A DNA stretch of 64,000 bases from Shewanella sp. 10N.286.48.A6. Lineage in GTDB: Bacteria; Pseudomonadota; Gammaproteobacteria; Enterobacterales; Shewanellaceae. The notes beneath the pieces were generated by a model. That model made no database searches. It had not been told where the DNA came from and saw nothing but the letters and a program-made list of their open reading frames with translations. Below, piece by piece: positions 27,355 to 35,917 of this stretch; position 1 is the stretch's first letter, and every line of letters begins with the position of its first letter. The stretch is from assembly GCF_002873135.1 (NCBI RefSeq), contig NZ_MCVI01000035.1:3965-67964 (forward strand), written 5' to 3'. A program made the position numbers and the translations under genes.

Positions 27355-28245
27355 ATGTCAGCAGTCTCATGGACGTTACAACAAAAAATATCGGTTTATA
27401 AACGCTTAACGCGCCTTGATAGGCCCATTGGTACCTTGTTGCTAATGTGGCCGTGTTTAATGGCGTTATTGCTTGCAGCGGGTGGCATGCCTGATGTGAA
27501 GGTGTTGATCATCTTTATGCTAGGGGTGGTCGTTATGCGTGCTTGTGGTTGCGTGATTAACGACTTTGCAGATCGAAAACTTGATGCCCATGTTGAGCGC
27601 ACTAAGATGCGGCCTTTAGCCTCAGGTGAAATCAGCAGTAAGGAAGCGCTGATATTATTTGTGGTGATGGCATTAATCGCGTTTAGCTTAGTATTATTTT
27701 TAAATCCGCTAGTGGTAAAACTATCGGTTGTCGGCATTATCTTAACCATCATGTACCCGTTTATGAAACGGGTAACCAATATGCCGCAAATGTTTTTAGG
27801 CATAGTGTGGAGCTGGTCAATTCCTATGGCCTACGCTGCGCAGCTAGGTTATGTGCCCATGGAAGCTTGGTGGTTATTTGTTGCCAATTGGTGTTGGACG
27901 GTAGCTTACGACACCATGTATGCCATGGTTGATAGAGATGATGACTTAAAAGTCGGCATTAAATCCACAGCCATTTTATTTGGCCGATACGACCGCCAAT
28001 GGATTGCCGCGTTTCAGTTAGCGGCCCTAGGGTGTTTTATTATGGCCGGTTGGTCTGCTGAACGTGGGTTATTGTATGGCATTGGCATTAGCACCTTTAT
28101 TGCCTTTAGCAGTTATCAGCAATGGCTTATTTATGGTCGCGAACGCGCGCCATGTTTTAAGGCTTTTCTAAATAATAACTGGGCCGGATTTGCTTTATTT
28201 ATGGCATTGAGCGCAGATTATTTATTTTCTTCAATAAGTGCGTAG
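27355..28245 (+). CDS. ubiA: 4-hydroxybenzoate octaprenyltransferase
   Basis: 296 residues; an inner-membrane prenyltransferase that attaches the polyprenyl tail to 4-hydroxybenzoate in ubiquinone synthesis. Both aspartate-rich Mg-diphosphate motifs are visible: [20 protein letters not shown] and [17 protein letters not shown]. Eight or nine hydrophobic helices. It uses the same pathway as ubiD further on in this window. Confidence 0.97.
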   Translation: MSAVSWTLQQKISVYKRLTRLDRPIGTLLLMWPCLMALLLAAGGMPDVKVLIIFMLGVVVMRACGCVINDFADRKLDAHVERTKMRPLASGEISSKEALILFVVMALIAFSLVLFLNPLVVKLSVVGIILTIMYPFMKRVTNMPQMFLGIVWSWSIPMAYAAQLGYVPMEAWWLFVANWCWTVAYDTMYAMVDRDDDLKVGIKSTAILFGRYDRQWIAAFQLAALGCFIMAGWSAERGLLYGIGISTFIAFSSYQQWLIYGRERAPCFKAFLNNNWAGFALFMALSADYLFSSISA

Positions 28246-28280
28246 AATAGGGCGAAAAATTACATCAACAAGGATAGCTG

Positions 28281-29177
28281 ATGACCATTTCTCGCTTTAT
28301 GATACTTTTTCGCAGTATCGTATGCTGTAGCCTCTTTTTAAGCGCGGTGCCCGCCGCGTTTGCAAGCTTTACCATACCGAATACCACAGTGGTTGAGGTA
28401 GAGGATAGCGATCGCACCTATAATCTTTATATCAAACTGCCCAATAGCTATAACCAAATTGATAAGCTAAAAAGCTATCCGGTTATTTATATGACTGATG
28501 CTGTGTACAGCTTGCAAGTGGTCTCTGGTGTGACTCGTTTGTCTATGGACCGTACTGATATGCAGCAGGCTATTTTAGTGGCAGTATCAGGACAGCAAGG
28601 CCGCAGCCCCGCAGCAAGTCGTATGCGTGATTACACCCCGTCAGTTGATACTAACAGAACCCAAGCCACCGGTGAGGCCCAGCGCCACATGCAGTTGTTT
28701 GCCAATAAAATTATCCCTTATATGAATCAGCATTATCGCACTCAGCCATGGCAAAACACCTATGTTGGCCATGCGTTAGGGGGCTTGTTTGGCGCCTATA
28801 TCTTACGTAATAAGCCCGCATTATTTAATAACTATGTACTGGCTAGTCCGCCATTTTGGTTTGATAACCAGCAGTTACTAAAGCAATTTCGCGAGCCGGA
28901 ATTTATCACTAAATCAATAAATGCCAATGTATTTATTGGTGTCGGAGAGTTAGAAACGGCAGAAAACAGCGAGTTTGGGCAAGATATGGTGGCAGATGCC
29001 AAGTCATTTTATCAGCTGCTACAACAAAAAAATCGCTTAACTGCAGCTAATGGTTCAGGTATCAATGCCAAGTTAATGCTAATGCCTGTAGCCAATCACA
29101 GTATGGCGTTTCCGATGTCGGCGATCTATGGCTTAGACTGGCTGTTTGATGCTAAAACGGGGGTTAGTGGTCACTGA
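28281..29177 (+). CDS. Exported esterase-fold (PF00756-like) protein lacking the catalytic serine
   Basis: 298 residues with a signal peptide (CSLFLSAVPAAFA). The alpha/beta-hydrolase of the esterase D type is visible: YPVIYMTDAVYS, AILVAVSGQ, the nucleophile elbow YVGHALGGLFGAYIL, YVLASPPFWF, and ANHSMAF, which carries the expected His. In the elbow the serine of GHSLGG is Ala165 (codon GCG, one base from TCG). So it is either a pseudo-enzyme or a sequencing variant. It lies 35 bases after ubiA, perhaps cotranscribed. Confidence 0.8.
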   Translation: MTISRFMILFRSIVCCSLFLSAVPAAFASFTIPNTTVVEVEDSDRTYNLYIKLPNSYNQIDKLKSYPVIYMTDAVYSLQVVSGVTRLSMDRTDMQQAILVAVSGQQGRSPAASRMRDYTPSVDTNRTQATGEAQRHMQLFANKIIPYMNQHYRTQPWQNTYVGHALGGLFGAYILRNKPALFNNYVLASPPFWFDNQQLLKQFREPEFITKSINANVFIGVGELETAENSEFGQDMVADAKSFYQLLQQKNRLTAANGSGINAKLMLMPVANHSMAFPMSAIYGLDWLFDAKTGVSGH

Positions 29178-29233
29178 TTAGGCGCAATAATAGTTCTATC
29201 AAAAAATAAGACATTTAAGCAATAAACCTATGT

Positions 29234-29298
29234 CATAAACATAAGCCATAAACATAAGCCATAAACATAAGCCATAAACATAAGTTATAAACATAATT
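29234..29298. repeat. 13-bp tandem repeat, five units
   Basis: CATAAACATAAGC is repeated three times exactly (29234-29272), then twice with changes (29273-29298), in the gap between two genes. Short tandem arrays of this kind change in number by slippage. Confidence 0.95.
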
Positions 29299-29330
29299 TT
29301 AAGTTATAGAACAATAACAAGGATTGTTAT

Positions 29331-30347
29331 ATGAGACCCATAGTTAAGTACCGACTGCTGTTTTTAGCCTTTGCGATAGTACTGTTTACTATTGGCGTGC
29401 AGTTAACCCCAGAATCCCTAGCGACTGCTAATGACGAGCTAAGACTAAGCCTTATCGCTATCGGCTACTTTGGCTTAATACCGTTGGCATATTGGTACTG
29501 CATTATCAAAAAAGGCAGCCAGAAATGGTGGAAGCTGATTATTATTTTAAGTACCAGCAGCTTGGTGGCGAGGCTGAGCTTTCCGGCAGATATCGCCGAC
29601 TATTTTGAGTTTGTATCTTGGTTAAAGTACCCCATTATTGGGGTGTTGTTGATCATTGAATCATTTCTGGTTTTCACTATCATTCGCGGTTTGTTGAAGG
29701 TCAGAAAGGTCAAGGGCGACCCCCGAGTGAGTGCGGTTGAGGTGTACGCAGATGAAGATGAAAAGGCTTTGTCTATCGCCTTCATCGTCGCTGGAGAGCC
29801 GACTAACTGGTATTACGCTATCCCATGGTTTTCACGTCATCACCCCGCAGCCATTAGCCACATTAAGTTATTGAGTGCCAAGCCTTGGCATTTGTTATTA
29901 ATGCTTATCGGTTGTTTAACTAGCTGTGTTGCCAGCTATATGATTTTGGTTAACTGGAGTGAGTTAGCGGCGATTATTGTTCCTTCAATCATCAGTTTAA
30001 CCTTGGTAATGCTGGTGGCTAATTACCGTATATCACGCCACTATTCACTTTATATAATCCGCGATAGATTAGTGGTTAATAATGCTATTTGGGGTTTTAT
30101 GGCGATCGACATTAACGAGATTGAAACGGTTGCAGTGAATCAAGCAACCAAAAAGGGTGTCGATGACGAATTATCAATCGGGCGAGGTGAGCAGACTAAT
30201 CTCACTATCCGTTTTAAAACGCCACAATGGTATTTTGGTGGATTAGGGCAGTTAGTTGAAAAGCTGACTGTGGTGCATATTAATGTGGCTGAACCAGAAA
30301 AGGTGGTCGCGGCACTGGCTGATATTGAGCAGTCTGAAGCGGCTTAA
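29331..30347 (+). CDS. Membrane protein of unknown function
   Basis: 338 residues. Four hydrophobic segments in the N-terminal 120 residues, a cytosolic part with an acidic patch (YADEDEKA), two further helices at about 190-230 (HLLLMLIGCLTSCVASYMILV; LAAIIVPSIISLTLVMLVANY), and a beta-rich C domain of about 100 residues (YSLYIIRDRLVVNNAIWGF) that recalls a bacterial PH domain. I do not recognise a named family. AAGG nine bases upstream supports the start. Confidence 0.75.
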   Translation: MRPIVKYRLLFLAFAIVLFTIGVQLTPESLATANDELRLSLIAIGYFGLIPLAYWYCIIKKGSQKWWKLIIILSTSSLVARLSFPADIADYFEFVSWLKYPIIGVLLIIESFLVFTIIRGLLKVRKVKGDPRVSAVEVYADEDEKALSIAFIVAGEPTNWYYAIPWFSRHHPAAISHIKLLSAKPWHLLLMLIGCLTSCVASYMILVNWSELAAIIVPSIISLTLVMLVANYRISRHYSLYIIRDRLVVNNAIWGFMAIDINEIETVAVNQATKKGVDDELSIGRGEQTNLTIRFKTPQWYFGGLGQLVEKLTVVHINVAEPEKVVAALADIEQSEAA

Positions 30348-30380
30348 AAATTCATATTGACACTAAACGTAACCCATAAA

Positions 30381-30409
30381 AAATGCGTCCACAGTGGACG
30401 CATTTTTTT
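30381..30409. terminator. Bidirectional terminator
   Basis: AAATGCGTCC/GGACGCATTT with loop ACAGT or shorter, flanked by A and T runs, between convergent genes. Confidence 0.92.
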
Positions 30410-30436
30410 ATGCAAACTATTAATACGGCCGTTCGC

Positions 30437-31015
30437 TTAGTTTTTTACTATTTTTTCGAGATCAGCTGGGCGGTAATAAACGGATTTTAATACCTTACCT
30501 TGACGAACCACTTTACCTGCCATTTCAACATCTTTAGCACACTTAGCAATGATAAACTCACCCTTAGTACTACCAACAATGTCAACGCCTTGTTTAGCAT
30601 AGTGAGCAATGGTTTCAGTTAACTCTTGCTCAGTGCGGCACACTTTACTCATGTTGCTTGAGTGAACTTCATCCCAACATTCAATGAAGTTAACTTCACG
30701 GTTTTTAGCAACCGCCAGTAATAAATCAATTAAATAACTAATTTCTAGACGGTCGCTGACTTTTGCTGCACCTAAGTGGACTAGACGGCCCATTAATACG
30801 TAAACAGAGTCAACGATGGCATCAGCTTGTTCAACGCGGCAATCCGCTTCAGCAAGCTCTGTGAGCTCTTCAATGATAAGTGAAGTGTGCAGGGTATCGG
30901 CTTTGTCATCTAGACTTGATGCATTTTCGATAGGTAAATCAAAGGTGCTGCGAAATTCTTTGATATCACGGTACAAGTGGTCAAAAATGGTTTGGTCTAA
31001 AACAGATAACTTCAT
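30437..31015 (-). CDS. MazG-like / PRA-PH all-alpha NTP pyrophosphohydrolase
   Basis: 192 residues. The metal-binding EEXXE...D pattern of all-alpha NTP pyrophosphatases is seen in IIEELTELAEADCRVEQADAIVDSVYVLMG. The C-terminal part (FIIAKCAKDVEMAGKVVRQGKVLKSVYYRPADL) contains the segment typical of phage- and bacteria-encoded members that may act on damaged or modified nucleotides. Substrate not known. Single gene. Confidence 0.75.
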   Translation of the reverse strand: MKLSVLDQTIFDHLYRDIKEFRSTFDLPIENASSLDDKADTLHTSLIIEELTELAEADCRVEQADAIVDSVYVLMGRLVHLGAAKVSDRLEISYLIDLLLAVAKNREVNFIECWDEVHSSNMSKVCRTEQELTETIAHYAKQGVDIVGSTKGEFIIAKCAKDVEMAGKVVRQGKVLKSVYYRPADLEKIVKN

Positions 31016-31111
31016 TATTAAGTAAGCCTAGAAAATAGAAAATAGGCGATTATGGTAATGAATTGATATCGGAACCACAAGGCTAATGACGGCTTTAAAG
31101 GGCGGGGCTGA

Positions 31112-31146
31112 ATAAAAAATACCGACTGATTAAGTCGGCATTTTTG
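31112..31146 (-). terminator. Terminator of the fre/ubiD unit
   Basis: On the minus strand GCCGACT-TAATC-AGTCGGT is followed by ATTTTTT, about 60 bases after the fre stop. Confidence 0.8.
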
Positions 31147-31203
31147 TATTACTGAGCACGCAGTGTGCTATTACTTATGTACTGCTCAGCTTATGAGATG
31201 AGC

Positions 31204-31902
31204 TTACTTAATAAATGCGAATGCATCACCGAATAAGTGAGCTTCTTCTACGCCCATACCGCGAAAGACTTCACGGGCGGCGCCGACCATATCGAAACGG
31301 CCAGCAATATAAATGTCGTAACCCACTAAGCTGATATGATCTTGGTTAATTTGCTCAAGCAAGTTGGCTTGTTTACCATTCCAGTTAGCTGTCGCTTCTT
31401 CAACAACGGGAATAAACTCTAACCATTCATGGTTTGCATGCCATTGGCGGGCAATGTCTTGGTAGTACATGGCTTGCTCGTTACGACAACCCCAGTAAAA
31501 CTGTGTTTTTATTGTATGGCCGCTAGCAATTTGCTGCTCAATAATACTCTTAATGTATGAAAACCCCGTGCCGCCAGCAATCATGATGCGAGGGCGTTGG
31601 CTGTCTTGACGTAAAAAAGCCTCACCAGCAGGGGCTTCAATATCAATAAACTCGTTGTTTTTTAGGCGCTCAACCACTTGCATTGGGTAGCTTTCTGATA
31701 CCGCGGCGCCAATGTGCAGCTCAATTAAATCAGCGTTAGGCGCAGAGGCGATAGAAAAAGGACGTTTGTCTTTTTCTCCCATAACGATGGATAAGTATTG
31801 CCCTGCTTTGAAGTCAAAAGGGACTTCTGGTTTAAGTATGACCTGAAAAACAGCATCATTAAATGGGGTGATCTTTTCAACTTTACAGCGAATGGTGTTC
31901 AT
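31204..31902 (-). CDS. fre: NAD(P)H-flavin reductase
   Basis: 232 residues, E. coli Fre has 233. It reduces free riboflavin, FMN or FAD with NAD(P)H. The flavin-binding RPFSIAS and nucleotide-binding GGTGFSYIKSII motifs are intact, as is the C-terminal FGDAFAFIK. It follows ubiD by 80 bases in the same direction, the order seen in E. coli. Reduced flavins are also of interest because Shewanella uses them as shuttles and cofactors in extracellular electron transfer. Confidence 0.95.
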   Translation of the reverse strand: MNTIRCKVEKITPFNDAVFQVILKPEVPFDFKAGQYLSIVMGEKDKRPFSIASAPNADLIELHIGAAVSESYPMQVVERLKNNEFIDIEAPAGEAFLRQDSQRPRIMIAGGTGFSYIKSIIEQQIASGHTIKTQFYWGCRNEQAMYYQDIARQWHANHEWLEFIPVVEEATANWNGKQANLLEQINQDHISLVGYDIYIAGRFDMVGAAREVFRGMGVEEAHLFGDAFAFIK

Positions 31903-31982
31903 CTAACATCCTTGGTAGCCCTTTCTTTGAAGGGTGTTTTTATTTTATTTGTAGGGTAGAGGGTTAACTCATTAACTGGGCA

Positions 31983-33464
31983 TTATAGCGTTGGGCTATC
32001 ATCAATACCTAATTCGTCCCAGATTTGATCCACTTTATCTTTTACTGCTGGATCCATCACAATTGGCGTGCCCCATTCTCTGTCAGTTTCGCCTGGCCAC
32101 TTATTGGTCGCATCTAAGCCCATTTTTGAACCTAAACCGGCAATAGGCGAGGCAAAATCAAGGTAATCAATCGGCGTATTATCCACCATTACGGTATCTC
32201 TTGTTGGGTCCATACGGGTGGTAATCGCCCAAATCACATCTTGCCAATCGCGGCAATTGACGTCTTCATCAACGATGATGATGAATTTGGTGTACATAAA
32301 CTGTCGCAAGAACGACCAAGCGCCCATCATTACCCGTTTAGCATGACCGGCATATTGCTTCCGAATTGAAATTACTGCCATGCGATACGAGCAACCTTCA
32401 GGCGGCAAGTAAAAGTCGATAATTTCAGGATATTGCTTACGTAAAATCGGCACAAAGACTTCGTTTAACGCCACACCTAACATGGCAGGCTCATCCGGTG
32501 GACGACCTGTGTAGGTGCTGTGATAAATCGCATCTTTACGCTGGGTCATATGGGTGACGGTGAAAACTGGAAACTTGTCTGTTTCGTTATAGTAACCAGT
32601 GTGATCGCCATAAGGGCCTTCTTCAGCCATTTCTTCAGGGTCAATATAGCCTTCTAAAATGATTTCGCTGGTGGCTGGGACTTCTAAGTCGCAACTGATG
32701 GCTTTGCACACTTCGGTGCGTTCACCACGCAGTAAACCCGCAAAAGCATATTCGCTCATTGAGTCTGGCACAGGGGTTACCGCGCCTAAAATAGTCACCG
32801 GATCGGCGCCTAATGCCACCACCACAGGGTAGCGCTCACCTGGGTGTTTTTCTTTGAAATCTTTAAAGTCTAATGCGCCGCCGCGGTGATCAAGCCAGCG
32901 CATAATCAGTTTGTTTTTACCTAATAACTGCTGGCGATAAATGCCTAAGTTTTGTCTTTTTTGGCGCGGACCTTTAGTAATGGTTAATCCCCAAGTCACT
33001 AGAGGCGCCACATCGCCAGGCCAGCAATGTTGTACCGGTAATTTGGTTAAATCCACCTCGTCACCAGTTAATACCACTTCCTGACAAGGTGGGTTACGTA
33101 CTGTTTTTGGCGGCATGTTTAACGCTTGTTTGAACTTAGGTATTTTGGCAATAGCGTCTTTAAAGCCACTTGGCGGCTCAGGTTCTTTTAAAAAAGCTAG
33201 CAATTCACCCACTTCACGCAAAGCCAGTGGGTCGTCTTTACCTAACGCCATAGCAACACGTTTTGGAGTGCCAAATAAATTCACTAAAACTGGCATGTCG
33301 TTATTGGTTGGGTTTTCAAATAACAACGCAGGGCCGCCAGAGCGCAAGACGCGATCGGCAATTTCAGTCATTTCTAGATTGGGATCAACAGCATAACTAA
33401 TCCGCTTTAGTTCACCATTAGCTTCAAGGTGATCAATGAAGCTACGTAAATCCTTAAAACTCAT
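31983..33464 (-). CDS. ubiD: 3-octaprenyl-4-hydroxybenzoate decarboxylase
   Basis: 493 residues, the normal length. A prenylated-FMN-dependent decarboxylase of ubiquinone synthesis. Signatures include [19 protein letters not shown], the [12 protein letters not shown] active-site segment and [16 protein letters not shown]. The gene for the UbiX prenyltransferase that makes the cofactor is not in the window. Confidence 0.98.
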   Translation of the reverse strand: MSFKDLRSFIDHLEANGELKRISYAVDPNLEMTEIADRVLRSGGPALLFENPTNNDMPVLVNLFGTPKRVAMALGKDDPLALREVGELLAFLKEPEPPSGFKDAIAKIPKFKQALNMPPKTVRNPPCQEVVLTGDEVDLTKLPVQHCWPGDVAPLVTWGLTITKGPRQKRQNLGIYRQQLLGKNKLIMRWLDHRGGALDFKDFKEKHPGERYPVVVALGADPVTILGAVTPVPDSMSEYAFAGLLRGERTEVCKAISCDLEVPATSEIILEGYIDPEEMAEEGPYGDHTGYYNETDKFPVFTVTHMTQRKDAIYHSTYTGRPPDEPAMLGVALNEVFVPILRKQYPEIIDFYLPPEGCSYRMAVISIRKQYAGHAKRVMMGAWSFLRQFMYTKFIIIVDEDVNCRDWQDVIWAITTRMDPTRDTVMVDNTPIDYLDFASPIAGLGSKMGLDATNKWPGETDREWGTPIVMDPAVKDKVDQIWDELGIDDSPTL

Positions 33465-33507
33465 GGCTTATTCACTCTATTGTTAATCGCTCTTTGGGGC
33501 GCACTAT

Positions 33508-33735
33508 AGCATTTTTCTAAAATAGGGTTAAGCTATGTTTATTTGTTGGTCGTTGATTTTAATTAACCTGCTCATAGCTATTGCCCGCGTATCTATCAGC
33601 ATTTTTATAAAACTGGGTTAAGCGATGATTATGGGTTAGATGTTGATTTGAATTAACCAGATAGCGCCGGTATCTATGAGCATTTTTCTAAAATAGGGTT
33701 AAGCGATGGTTATTGGTTATAGGTTGTTTTGAGCT
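33508..33735. repeat. Three imperfect 80-90 bp direct repeats upstream of ubiD
   Basis: The unit begins AGCATTTTTCTAAAATAGGG then TTAAGC(T/G)ATG at 33508, 33598 and 33679 (spacings 90 and 81). Within the unit the first two copies also share GTTGATTT(T/G)AATTAACC. The array fills the gap between ubiD and the next gene and may include the ubiD promoter. Confidence 0.9.
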
Positions 33736-33821
33736 AGACTTGTTTATAGGGTAATTGCCATTTAATTGCCCTATATTAGCTGCTGTAGAAAATGCTGCTT
33801 AGGTACAAAGGGGGGCGTGAG

Positions 33822-34481
33822 ATGAACAAAGAAGCACAACAGACACTGCCAAAGACCTGCTTTACGGCTTTATATCTGATGAGCTTAAAAGGGTATATCT
33901 CAGTAACTGTAGGCTTGAGTTTAATGCTTGGCATAAGCACTAATGCCCAAGGGGCTAATGCTCAAGACGCGAGTCCCCACAAAATTTCAGCAAGCATGCA
34001 AGCTTTTGATGGTTTGCCGCAACTGCGATATCTTACATCCGATCGTCATCATGGTCATTCGCGTCATTCGCGTCATTCACGTCATTCAGGTTCATCAGTG
34101 CGCTGGGGCGTCGGTGTGGGGTGGAATAACGGTTGGCGTTACCCTTATTATAATCGGTGGGGAAATCGATGGAATAATGGCTGGGGCTATGGCTGGAATA
34201 ATGGCATAGGCTGGAATAACGGCTGGCAAACGCCCTATCGCTATGATTACTATGATCGCCATTACCGCAGAAACTATGTGCAACCGCAGCAACATCAAGT
34301 GGTGTCTCCACCGAAACGATCCACCACCAGTATTGAATACTCCAGTGGCTTAACCCAGCTACCTGAAAATGCCCGCGCTATCCAAAGAGACGGCAGAACA
34401 ATTTATCAGTGGCAAGGGCAAGAGTATTACTTTGACTGGTCATCACAACGCTATATGAGATTAGCCGCAGAAAAAGACTAG
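33822..34481 (+). CDS. Secreted Trp/Asn/Gly/Tyr-rich protein with His-Ser-Arg repeat
   Basis: 219 residues from ATG 33822, six bases after AAGGGGGG; an upstream in-frame ATG at 33792 has no such site. A late hydrophobic segment (ISVTVGLSLMLGISTNAQGANA) is the signal sequence. The mature protein starts with HHGHSRHSRHSRHSG, coded by near-exact 9-bp DNA repeats, followed by a WNNGW/GWNNG low-complexity region. A small C-terminal domain (LPENARAIQRDGRTIYQWQGQEYYFDW) resembles DUF6515-like endings. Possibly a metal-binding or surface protein; function unknown. Confidence 0.7.
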   Translation: MNKEAQQTLPKTCFTALYLMSLKGYISVTVGLSLMLGISTNAQGANAQDASPHKISASMQAFDGLPQLRYLTSDRHHGHSRHSRHSRHSGSSVRWGVGVGWNNGWRYPYYNRWGNRWNNGWGYGWNNGIGWNNGWQTPYRYDYYDRHYRRNYVQPQQHQVVSPPKRSTTSIEYSSGLTQLPENARAIQRDGRTIYQWQGQEYYFDWSSQRYMRLAAEKD

Positions 34482-34533
34482 TTGAGTGGCGCTGTTTCTA
34501 CATAGGCTGAGAACGTTTATAACGTTTAAAGAT

Positions 34534-34569
34534 AAAAAGCCCTGATGGATCCTTCCATCAGGGCTTTTT
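34534..34569. terminator. Bidirectional terminator
   Basis: A 16-bp stem (AAAAAGCCCTGATGGA against TCCATCAGGGCTTTTT) with a very short loop, rich in T on both strands. Confidence 0.92.
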
Positions 34570-34638
34570 GTGCATTGTCTACCGACAAAATGTATCGGCA
34601 TTAAAACTGTTGTTGATGAAAACTTATTCATTCGCTCA

Positions 34639-34872
34639 CTACGAAAACTGGGGAGAGAAGCAGTTGCTCATGTCCAAATAGTCGTCAACGGACTCAATAG
34701 GTTTGATAGTAGAAAGCAATTCCATGAAGTAAGGGGTATAGAATGTTTTCATAATCAATAGTCGCTGGGGACGACCATCAATCAAATCAAAGCTATTGGT
34801 TGTTAAATTAGTTAATACTCGTAATACATCTCCTAGTTTATGCTTTTTAATATTTCCCCTTATGACTTCCAT
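34639..34872 (-). CDS. Doubtful small ORF (77 codons)
   Basis: Composition looks protein-like (GDVLRVLTNLTTNSFDLIDG, LSTIKPIESVDDYLDMSN), and a terminator lies downstream at 34534-34569. There is no ribosome binding site before the ATG and no family I recognise. It sits next to a repeat array and may be a gene remnant. Confidence 0.25.
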   Translation of the reverse strand: MEVIRGNIKKHKLGDVLRVLTNLTTNSFDLIDGRPQRLLIMKTFYTPYFMELLSTIKPIESVDDYLDMSNCFSPQFS

Positions 34873-35162
34873 TCATCAGGGTTACGCTGTTGCTTGCCTA
34901 CGACATATTATTGTTATTATTCCTTGTTGCAGGTATTCAATTCAGTGACCATGCAAGCATGGGGGAGAGTGCTGTCACCTTGTTGAAACGGATAAATTAG
35001 CCATGTTGATAGAAGTATTACCTTGGGCGCTTAAGCCCTAATAAAACCTCTATTGCTCACTGCTGGGGAACAGTTAGCAACACATCAAATCTGCCTGAAT
35101 CTATCTCCAATCACCCTAGTGACATCCTTACTTTAGGGTGGTTTACCTGCCTGTAGGCATAC

Positions 35163-35440
35163 CTGCGACTTATAATTATTGTTAGCCTTGTTGCAGGTTT
35201 CAATTCAGTGATACTGCAATCATGGGGGGAATGCAGTCACTGAGCTTGAATAAAATTGACAAGCTTGATTGTTTAAAAGCCTTTATCGTCGGAATATTAG
35301 CTTCTTAATAAGTGCACTTGGGGTGGTGCGCTTATCGAATCAAACCTACCGGAATCGTTATAAAATCAATTCGTTTTGTCTTTACTGGCACTAATGACAT
35401 CCTTTCATTAGCACCGGCCTTACACTGCCTTTTGGCATTC
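35163..35440. repeat. Array unit 1 (278 bp)
   Basis: Begins CTGCGACTTATAATTATTG. Hairpin A: TCAGTGA-TA-CTGCA / TGCAG-TCACTGA with a loop containing CATGGGGGG. Hairpin B: ATAAGTGCAC / GTGCGCTTAT with loop TTGGGGTG. Confidence 0.9.
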
Positions 35441-35719
35441 CTGCGACCTATTATTATTGTTAGTCCCTGTTGCAGGTTTCAATTCAGTGATACTGCAATC
35501 ATGGGGGGGATGCAGTCACTGAGCTTGAATAAAATTGACAAGCTTGATTGTTTAAAAGCCTTTATCGTCGGAATATTAGCTTCTTAATAAGTGCACTTGG
35601 GGTGGTGCGCTTATCGAATCAAACCTGCCGGAACAGTCTTAAAATCCATTCGTTTCGTATTCACGGGCACCAATGACATCCTTTCATTAGCACCGGCCTT
35701 ACACTGCCTTTTGGCATTC
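35441..35719. repeat. Array unit 2 (279 bp)
   Basis: About 150 central bases are nearly identical to unit 1 (one substitution, in the G run of hairpin A, which becomes seven G). About ten changes cluster in the 45 bases after CCGGA, and then identity resumes. Both hairpins are preserved. Confidence 0.9.
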
Positions 35720-35917
35720 CTGCGACCTATTATTATTGTTAGTCCCTGTTGCAGGTTTTTAGCTTACATAGCTGCTTTATATCAGCTTTTTATGTAATAA
35801 AATTGACAAACCTGAGGGTGAACAGCTCTATATTTTACAATAGATTTGTCGCTAATTAATTGCCGATGGGGGCAGCGTTTAATTCAATCAAGTTTGTCGG
35901 AACTGTGTTAATCCCCA

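Larger units (their letters stand above)
34898..35917. repeat. Tandem array of about four 279-bp units
   Basis: Two well-conserved units (35163-35440 and 35441-35719) are flanked by a diverged unit on the left (34898-35162) and a diverged or truncated one on the right (35720-35917). Each conserved unit has two strong potential hairpins and no credible gene. The array ends exactly at the 3' end of the orphan OrfA gene. Open frames at 35312-35587 and 35591-35797 are repeat copies of one another, without ribosome binding sites. Confidence 0.9.

Noticed and set aside
35312..35797. Two near-identical open frames (35312-35587 and 35591-35797)
   Set aside because: They are the same segment of two 279-bp repeat units, start at the same repeat position and have no ribosome binding site.
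34898..35917. 279-bp array as an integron cassette/attC array or CRISPR
   Set aside because: No GTTRRRY/RYYYAAC core pairs bound the units, no integrase is nearby, and unit size and near-identity do not fit CRISPR repeats with unique spacers.
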